DNA of 64,000 bases from Eremomyces bilateralis CBS 781.70. Taxonomy: Eukaryota > Ascomycota > Dothideomycetes > Eremomycetales > Eremomycetaceae. Shown here one piece after another: positions 56,904-64,000 of the stretch. The notes under the pieces are model-generated. The model saw nothing but the letters and a program-made list of their open reading frames with translations, was not told the origin of the DNA and searched no databases. A program made the translations under genes and the position numbers. The stretch covers positions 560,106 through 624,105 of the forward strand of contig NW_022985068.1 in assembly GCF_010015585.1 (NCBI RefSeq). The letters run 5' to 3'. Positions within the stretch are counted from its first letter, which is position 1. Every line of letters starts with the position of its first letter.

Positions 56904-58587
56904 ATGAAGGCCATCTATGTCGGGTCTGGCATTTCTCTTGTGGCTTCTGCATATGCAGCGTTCGGTATTTAGAGCACCAATACTGCCTTAGTCGTTGATA
57001 CAGGAGCCAATGTGGTGTTCACAGTTAATAAAAGGAACTGTGATATCACATCCTTGAAGTTCCAAGGCAAGGAGCTCCAATGGAACTCGAAAGGATCGCA
57101 CATCGCTTCGGGCCTTGGGAGCGCGACTGTGTCGGCTAAGGTATCCGGTGAGGAATTCTTGCAGATGGACACATTTGCCGTTTCCTATTGACATATGTAG
57201 AGAGCTCCGCGATGGTCACTTTGCGTGGCAGGTTCCTTGACGCAGTATCTCATTGCCAGGTCTGGAAATCCAGTGATTTATATGGCTACGCACATCACCG
57301 CCCCACATTCGGTTGGCGAATTACGATTCATTGCCCGCATCCGGTCGAACGAGATGCCCAACTCGATGCCTCTTGGAGACGTATCGAAGACTAGCGGCGG
57401 TTCGGCAATCGAGGGAAATGATGTCTTCCTTGTTAATGGACAGACCCGACCGAAGTTCTATTCTAGTGAGCGGTTCATCGATGATAAAGTCCATTGCATT
57501 GGAGGAAGTGGACGAGCGGCTTGCATGGTCATACTCAACTACGAGACTGCGCCCGGAGGTCCGTTCATGAGAGATATCAACACCAATAATGGCGGCGAGA
57601 GCAATGACCTCTACTTCTATATGAACTCGGGTCATCTTAGGACTGAGGACTGGTGTATGGGATTGCATGGGCCTTATGCGATACACTTTACCGGAGGAAG
57701 TATATCTGACGGCAACCTCGACACTTCCTTCTTCAAAGATCTTGGTATCCGCGGATACGTGCCGGACTCTGCACGAGGTTCCATGTCTGACCAGGTCTCG
57801 GGCGTTGAAGCTGGGAAGCAAGCTGTCGTTCATTTCAAGAACAAGGAGGCGCAATATTGGGCTCGCGCCGACGATACCGGGAATTATAAGACGCCTCTGA
57901 TGAAACCCGGGTCGTACGAAATGACCCTCTATCAGGGCGAGTTCCCCATCGGCAAATCGAACGTGCAGGTCAACCAAGGGACCATCACAGCGAAAAACCT
58001 GGCGGGGACGTCTCTGTCGAGCGGCACCTTTTGGCGAATTGGCGATTGGGATGGTCAGCCCACCGGATTCCAAAATGCCGACAAGTTCCACCGCATGCAC
58101 CCAACTGACCGTCGCATGACGTCCTGGGGCCGGTTGACTTACACTGTAGGTTCGAGCACTCTTGGCAATGTTCCGATGGCCCTGGTCAAGGGGAAGAATG
58201 ACCCCTTTACCATCGTCTTCAACTTGGATGCCAATCAAGCCAAAGCGGCAACCCTTCGGATTGGAACCACACTTTCCTTCGCTGGTGGACGACCGCAAAC
58301 GAATGTGAATAATTGGGCAGGACCTGCCCCATCTCAACCTACCAAGATTGACTCTCGAGGGCTGACAAGGGGAGGATATCGCGGACATGGTGAGGTGTAT
58401 ACTTTAAATATTCCTGCCGGTACACTGGTTACGGAGAAGAATACCATAACCATTAACGTCTTGTCTAGCTCTTCAGGGACAGACTTCCTTGCGCCCAACT
58501 TTGTAAGCAACCTCTGTTTATGCTAAACTGACTTGACGATGACTAACATCTACTCAGATATTGGACGCGATTGAACTGTCCCAGTGA
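56904..58587 (+). pseudogene. rglA: Rhamnogalacturonan lyase (PL4) with disabling changes
   Basis: The gene matches secreted family PL4 rhamnogalacturonan endolyases: signal peptide MKAIYVGSGISLVASAYAAFG, then VDTGANVVFTVN, GSHIASGLGSATVSAKV, and a long frame from 57222 to 58502 (YMATHITAPHSVGELRFIAR, NTNNGGESNDLYFYMNSGH, and a CBM-like C-terminus). Introns at 57148-57200 and 58503-58557 splice in phase, ending ...NFILDAIELSQ. Two disabling changes stand out. A TAG stop occurs at 56970-56972, just after the signal peptide. The frame shifts by one base at the TTT of 57220-57222, so MVT and CVAGSLTQYLIARSG are in different frames. The enzyme cuts the rhamnogalacturonan I backbone of pectin. The remaining 430 codons are open, which suggests recent loss. 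Confidence 0.85.
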
Positions 58588-60313
58588 TTCTAGGCACATT
58601 AAGTATTAGGATTAGAGGATATGAGTCTTTATAGTTCATAACTGAACAATTTTAGTCAATCAAGACATATGCGCGGGCCCGCCACTAACGAAATGCATTT
58701 GAATCAGCGACGACTCGCAAGGAAAGATTTCATATTTGACCCAATGCTCCAAAACTGATACAGGCTAGGCGTACGCGCAATAGAAGCATCCCATTATCCC
58801 CAGTCTATGCCATGGATCTCGTCTGGTGGTTGAACATGGCTAGACATGGCGGATGAGCCTATCCATCCATATCTTGTGCGCCTCATCATCGCCTGTGTAG
58901 TGAACTGTAGGAAGGCACCGCAACTGCACTTGAGCGACCCGCTGTTCGCAATATTAGCGCCATATTGTCACCGATCGAACAAACATATGTACGTAACTTA
59001 AATTGCCTCTTCTAGTTTATCCTTGGTCCCAACTTCAACCGGCCATCATCACTTTCGTTCAGTCGAATCAGTAGGCGATCGCTAGCATATCATAACTGAT
59101 CCTGTCATTACGTGCTTTCGGCATGCCCTCAACCTATCCTACTCCATATGCACCTGTCCACATTCGTCGTGCTTATCCTCGCTATATTAATGGCTTTAAT
59201 CCATCCCATCAACCCTTATCTCCTATCCCCACATTCCATATCGCCTTACGCAGGTCAACACCACCGCTGCATAAGAACACATAACTCCTCCCTTACACTT
59301 CGAAACTTCCTGTAGGTTCCAACATGCTCCACTACCAGCAGTGTATTCACCACTATGACACCACCACTACATCAACAGCACTGCGTCAAATACCACTGCT
59401 AACACGTCGATCACACTAACATCACCGCAGGTATTTCCGATGACACCTCCCACAAGTGTTCGCACAACAGGACTAGTAAATACTGCCCTGCCAACGACCA
59501 GGGACTATGGACAAACTCAGCAATTGGAACTGTGAGAACAGTTGCAGAAATCGGTTAGTAATTAGTGGTTGCATTACTAACGCTCTAGATCTTTGGGAGA
59601 TTCTCCTCTAGGTGAATGAGTATCTGGTTATTGAGACTTTCTCAGTATTCATAGCAGTCATACCGAATATCCTCGTTTCTAGTCTGCCTTTATAGTCAAT
59701 CAAGATGTGAAATTGGGAAGCACCCAAGTAAATTGGTGAGTACACGTCATCAAGGATTAATGGCAGTGGAGGACGACATGACCGAACCTATGTGCTTCTT
59801 TGCGACCGCAACATTGCCTCGTCCCAAATAAGTTTCTTTGTACATCATTGCAATTGAGCCTCGATGGGCATCCCCCATCACGCATTATAGCACGAGAAGA
59901 GCTAGGTATTACTTTATACGGAATATTCGCGACTCGAATTATGTCGATGGTACCTCCCAAATAGAAAGGGACACATAAATTGAATCGGACATTAGCGATT
60001 AACCGTTTAACTTGCAATGCCGAGCACGATTCGATCTTGGGGGTAATGTTGTTCACCAAGACGATGACATCGAAGTTGAAGCGTATGAGCATTATCTTGG
60101 GTATCCAGGGTATATTGACTAGGCGACACGCTATTATCCAAGTGAGAAACCCGGCCCGACAAAACGTGCCAATGCATTCTCTGCCGAGAGCCCGCCTCCA
60201 CCGCTCCTATACACGCACTACATTGTTTCCGTATGTCGCGCCATTACCGTTTTCTCCAATCGCACCACTGTCAGCGTCCCTACACAGAGGACTTTCCAGG
60301 AAGCACCGCCCAT
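58588..60313. other. Gene-free stretch of 1.7 kb
   Basis: No gene is seen between the broken lyase and the GPI protein gene. The part from about 59,100 to 59,460 is rich in C, A and T with many CAC/ACC triplets but has no coding pattern. Confidence 0.45.
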
Positions 60314-61201
60314 TTACAACGCCGCCATGGCGCCAACGACAGCCAAGAACAGGCTTCCGGCACCGACGACGTAGCCCTTGACGGCCGCGCCAGTCGCGCT
60401 CGGAGCAGCACCGGTGCGGGACGGGGAGCTGGTCGGAGTGGGGGTGGTGCGGGCGGAGGTGGCAATGGTGGTCTGGGTGGTGGTGGAGTTCTTGGACGGG
60501 CCGGCGCTGCTGCTGGTAGAGTTGGAGGAGGCGCTGCTGGAGACGGTAGGCTTGGAGGTCGGCTCCAGGGTGCTGTTGCCGGAGCCGGAGGGCTTGCTGG
60601 AGCCGGAGGGCTTGCCCGTGGTGGGGCCGGAGACGCCGGGGTTGGAGACGCCGAATTGGGTGGAGTCTGGGTGGGTGGTTAGTTGGTTGCTGGGAGGGGG
60701 GAGGGGAGGTGAGCTGTACATTGATATTGGCCGGTGGAGTCGACGATCAGCTGGATGCCGTATCCGGTCACATCATCTTCCAAATCGGAGGCAGGAGTCC
60801 ACGAGTAGGAGCCGGTGTTGGGGGTGTTCTCGACGATGGGGTACAGCGGCTCGACGTTGGTAGACGGGCCACGGAGGAGAACCAGAGTCACGAAGCCAGG
60901 GGTAGTGGTGTCCCAGGTGATCTCGTACGGCTTGCCCGCATCAACCTGAACGTACTGTGTTAGGGATTGAACTGTATCTTCACCAGGGGCTTGCAAGATC
61001 TTACAATGTCGCCCAAGCCAGGCTTGAGGATGGGGTTGCCACTGGGCTCTCCAACCTGCGAAACCGTTAGTATCTTGTATTTCCTAGATTTCATTGTCGT
61101 GACAAATGCGATCTGGTGTTACATACCGGAGTGGTGTAGGCGCTGACCACGGCCGACAGGCCAGCGGTGAAGAGAGCGAAGACGGAGAAATCTGAACGCA
61201 T
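60314..61201 (-). CDS. Kre9/Knh1-family GPI-anchored cell-surface protein
   Basis: Exons run 61201-61127, 61055-61005, 60954-60720 and 60666-60314, giving 237 residues; all phases agree. A signal peptide (FSVFALFTAGLSAVVSAYTT) is followed by an Ig-like Kre9/Knh1 N-terminal domain: VGEPSGNPILKPGLGDI, AGKPYEITWDTTTPGFVTLV, TGSYSWTPASDLEDDVTGYG and QYQYSTQFGVS. Then comes a Ser/Thr/Pro-rich stalk likely to be O-mannosylated. The last 20 residues (YVVGAGSLFLAVVGAMAAL) are a hydrophobic GPI-attachment tail after a small-residue site. Such proteins are common on fungal walls and membranes; a role in beta-1,6-glucan assembly is known only for yeast Kre9/Knh1 and should not be assumed. Confidence 0.92.
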
Positions 61202-63039
61202 CTTGACTTTCGTGTTTGTTTGACGGGTATTACTCGACGATTGCGACGACTCAAAAACGAGAGCGGCGGGAAGATATTAAGTATCAAGAGAGACTCGGGG
61301 AACGCGACACGAGGTCAGAATGAGCGGCAGGTTGCAATAACAACAAGAAAATGCGGAATGTAGCGAACGACTGAATTGCTGGAATTGCTGATGGTGTGAT
61401 GAGAAAAAAAGAGAGAGAAGAAGCGTTGACAAGATTCGAAAAAGGCTGGTACACATCACGGGCAAGCCATTCTCAAGGCTGAGCGCACGGCTCGACCGCT
61501 CGAGATTGAGCTGGAAGCGTCAAGCGTCGAACGGCCGACGGGCGAGGCGATAGTGCATGGGCGAAATTCCTCATCGCAACATGGAGGTGACATGGGCTAT
61601 CACGAATTCACGATGGTGAAAGGCGCCAGTCGGCCGCCAGTCGGCCACCAGTCGACCACCAAAGGGGCTTCGCCTCTCCAGCCAAGGGAAGGGAGCCGAG
61701 GATCAGGGCCAATGGCAGTCGGAAACGGTGAAAGTCACCTGGGGAATGGAGGAGAGATACGATGGGTTCCTGCAGAGGAAATTGGCGTTGGCCTGAGCTT
61801 GGGATGAGTCGTGCCCAATAAGGCTTAGGGGATGGGTATTTTGGGCTCTGATTCGCCAATACATCAGGGAACCCCTTGAATATCGCCAGGGTTACTTAAT
61901 TTGCAACGGGGCGGAAGGAAGTCAATCCAGGAAGGCATTTCTCGGCTTCATTTCTTCGACTGCTCCAGGCTTCAAGTCTCATCCTCCTCAATTTCGCCAC
62001 CAACAGGCTTTGAACTTGGAGTCCCTGGCTACTACCTAATCTAAGCACCTTCTACTACCACCTTATCCTCGTCATATTGAACACTCTACTATTACCTAAA
62101 GCCTAAAGTCTATCTTCAAGTCTAACCGCTAATCACCCGCCGTCGATCTGCTTGCATAGAGAGTGGAGAAATTGCAGTCCCTCAAATTTTCCTTGGCAAG
62201 GTTGCGAATCCTTTGCAATTGGTGTGATCCGCGAGATTAAATAACGGTCGGCATTTTCACGTCCTGATACGGGGGACGACCAGTCAGCCTATTAATGGAA
62301 ACGGGAATTGCTGGAGAACATCTTCGCAGATCGTAACGGAAGCTGGAATGTAATTTTGGATCAAAAAGTAGTCAGCCAGCAGAGTATCATGTTGCTTAAA
62401 GACTCTTCTATAGATCAATCCTACCATATACGGTGAACCCTCAGCCAGCCAGCGACACGAACGCACTTCAGCTGAAGCAGCCCAAGCCAGGATGATCAGG
62501 CGCAACGCAACTGCATGTCAAAAAGTAGGTGTGCGAGCATCCAGTCCAACCGTCACGATAGGGGCATAATTCTTAGAGCGTGTGAATTTTTCACCGAAGC
62601 CCAATCATGGAGTTGACGTGTCTGGACTCGAGAATCTAGAGCGATCTGAATGTTCATGAGTCTTCCATTGATTTTTGCATATCCATACACACCATCCAGT
62701 CGCGAAAATGAAATATCGATACACATTCCCATCATCCCGATCGAATTCCAGTGGAAATCAGCTCCCTTGTCGCACCAGCATCCCTCGTGCCCGGCGAAGC
62801 CATATCCTACTCCCTACTCCCGAAATAGAGTTGTAAAAGTACACACCCTGAAGCAAATTCCATTGCAGGCGAAGACTCAAACGTGCCGCAATGCAGTCCC
62901 CTTCTTAGGGAGAAGCGGTCGCTTCCCTCGGTGGACGCTAAACCACGATTGTCAGCCTTAAAAGAAGAACAGACGCCTCCTATGATGGGATCATGGCGGA
63001 ACGTAGGATTGTTCGTTTGCGATCTTGTGCAATTGGAAC
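61202..63039. other. Intergenic region upstream of the GPI protein gene
   Basis: About 1.8 kb holding the GPI gene promoter and the 3' end of the TENA gene. At 61,626-61,660 the unit CAGTCGGCC/CAGTCGACC is repeated three times. A stretch near 61,980-62,150 is rich in CTA/CTT triplets. No gene is seen. Confidence 0.5.
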
Positions 63040-63948
63040 CTACACTCCCGCCGTCGCTGCCTCCGCCACTCCGTCCAGAACTTCATCGAATTCGTTCTGA
63101 TCGGGGTCGTTGGCGGCGGCCCCCCCCGTGGCGATCGAGTGGCTGACGGGCCCGAGGCGAGCTGTGTCGTCCTCTTCGCCCATGCCATCGACTTCGGGCC
63201 AGAACTGCTCTTCGAGCCAGCACACTTGACGGAACACTTGCTCGCAGCGATCCATCTCCTCCTTGCCGTTGGGGATGTTGGTGGAGTTGGCCAGGTCGTC
63301 CACGAGGGATCGGCAGGCGTCAACGAACTTGCTGAATGCAGGGGAGGTCCAGTTCGGGATGAGGTTCTGGTGCAAGGCCGCGATATGGCTCTCATTGGAT
63401 GGGGTGGAGAGGGTGGTGGTGAACTTGGCGGCATAGAGCCATGCCGTGCGGTAGCACTGTTCATCGTTAGAGTTGTAGTAGGGTAGGGGACCATCATGAC
63501 AATTACTTACATGCTCAGTAGCCCAGAGGACGACCATCCCTTCCAAAAGCGAGGCACTAGGGCTGCTCACGCTATTGAAAAGGTCGAGATATGCTCGAGT
63601 GACCACATTCGGCGGCTCATCCGCTAAATGGATGCTGTACTTGGTCGCCGTGATCTCGAAGAAAGTCATCTCGCGCCGGATGTTGTTCAGCGCGACGATC
63701 AGCAGATCCATCGTCCGATACAACAGATGGAACTGCGAGTTCGGCACGTGCGGCAGCCTCACCTTCGCGATCATCGCACCGATGAGCTGGATGTAGCCGC
63801 GCGTGTAATGTCCATCTTGCACCATCCATTGCGCCAGCGGAGCTGCCGCCAGCGTCCCGCATCCGGCGTGCGATAAGAACGGTGTTTCCGTTCCAGCCTG
63901 GAACGAGATGCGGTTGGAGTTGAGAAGGTGCTGGGTGATTGAAGGCAT
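63040..63948 (-). CDS. TENA/THI-4 family (haem-oxygenase-fold) protein
   Basis: Exons run 63948-63511 and 63456-63040, giving 284 residues. The 54-nt intron (GTAAGT...CTAAC...CAG) has no stop and a length divisible by three, so the unspliced frame gives 302 residues. The spliced junction WATEH|CYRTAWLYAAKF matches the TenA pattern (WA.E..Y..AW.YA) better. Other family signs are FLSHAGCGTLAAAPLAQWMV at the start and EQVFRQVCWLEEQFWPEVDG at the end. Bacterial TenA hydrolyses aminopyrimidines in thiamine salvage, and in yeast the fold is fused in Thi20. Fungal single-domain relatives are uncharacterised and the family name does not prove thiamine chemistry. Confidence 0.88.
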   Translation of the reverse strand: MPSITQHLLNSNRISFQAGTETPFLSHAGCGTLAAAPLAQWMVQDGHYTRGYIQLIGAMIAKVRLPHVPNSQFHLLYRTMDLLIVALNNIRREMTFFEITATKYSIHLADEPPNVVTRAYLDLFNSVSSPSASLLEGMVVLWATEHVSNCHDGPLPYYNSNDEQCYRTAWLYAAKFTTTLSTPSNESHIAALHQNLIPNWTSPAFSKFVDACRSLVDDLANSTNIPNGKEEMDRCEQVFRQVCWLEEQFWPEVDGMGEEDDTARLGPVSHSIATGGAAANDPDQNEFDEVLDGVAEAATAGV

Positions 63949-64000
63949 AGTCGGCGGCGGGACGGACGGCGGAGCGGCGGGCGCGGGCGCGATGGGTTGA
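63949..64000. other. Upstream flank of the TENA gene
   Basis: The last 52 bp are GC-rich 5' flank of the TENA gene; nothing further can be said. Confidence 0.4.

Noticed and set aside
57321-58388. 355-codon frame antisense to the lyase
   Set aside because: It mirrors the conserved PL4 frame, which has clear family motifs.
60233-60863. Gly/Ala-rich plus-strand frames opposite the GPI protein
   Set aside because: They are the reverse of the Ser/Thr/Pro-rich stalk; the minus strand has signal peptide, Ig-like domain, introns in phase and GPI tail.
1-64000. Secondary-metabolite cluster, LTR element or viral relic
   Set aside because: No polyketide or peptide synthetase, terpene cyclase, reverse transcriptase, integrase or capsid-like frame was seen, and no long direct repeats flanked any segment.

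Overview
The window looks like nuclear DNA of a filamentous ascomycete, most likely in the Eurotiales (Aspergillus/Penicillium type). The evidence is gene content and gene architecture: short introns of about 43-96 nt (one of 144 nt) with GT...AG ends and CTAAC/CTGAC-like branch sites, pyrimidine-rich leaders, dense genes on both strands, and fungal-only families (DASH Spc34, Kre9/Knh1-type GPI protein, a Zn2Cys6 regulator, PL4 rhamnogalacturonan lyase). Exon boundaries below were worked out by hand from splice sites and reading-frame phase, not from transcripts.

Layout. 0.4-20 kb: CIA84 (+), NAF1 (-), ALG9 (+), a DUF3445 haem-dependent N-demethylase-like protein (+), EXO5 (-), S-adenosylmethionine synthetase (+), a GFA-family protein (-), a DUF1993 protein (-), a 424-bp palindromic MITE, and the Hos2-type histone deacetylase (-). 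20-30 kb: an ING-family PHD protein divergent from the deacetylase, an aquaporin-like channel with altered NPA boxes, a decayed gene of unknown family, HEM4 (-) and ERV1 (+). 30-48 kb: ornithine decarboxylase antizyme with a +1 frameshift site (-), MPE1 (-), SPC34 (-), RPN3 (+), ISC1 (-), SWD3 (+), a proline-rich unknown (-) and CFT2 (-). 48-64 kb is gene-poor: a Zn2Cys6/AT-hook regulator (+), a broken rhamnogalacturonan lyase (+), a Kre9/Knh1-like GPI protein (-) and a TENA/THI-4 protein (-).

The genes are mostly conserved housekeeping functions and not a pathway cluster. Some are functionally related: MPE1 and CFT2 are both subunits of the mRNA cleavage and polyadenylation factor; the deacetylase, the ING protein and SWD3 are chromatin regulators; SAM synthetase and antizyme both touch polyamine metabolism. 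I see no secondary-metabolite cluster, CRISPR, rRNA or tRNA.

The most notable signal is the antizyme gene. Its first open frame stops at TCC TGA, and a single +1 slip there opens the frame that encodes the conserved antizyme domain through two further exons. Other points worth attention are the MITE with 99-bp perfect arms, the lyase pseudogene, the decayed gene at 25.5-28.1 kb, a stopless 54-nt intron in the TENA gene, and phased TGTGGCGTAA repeats between two chromatin genes.
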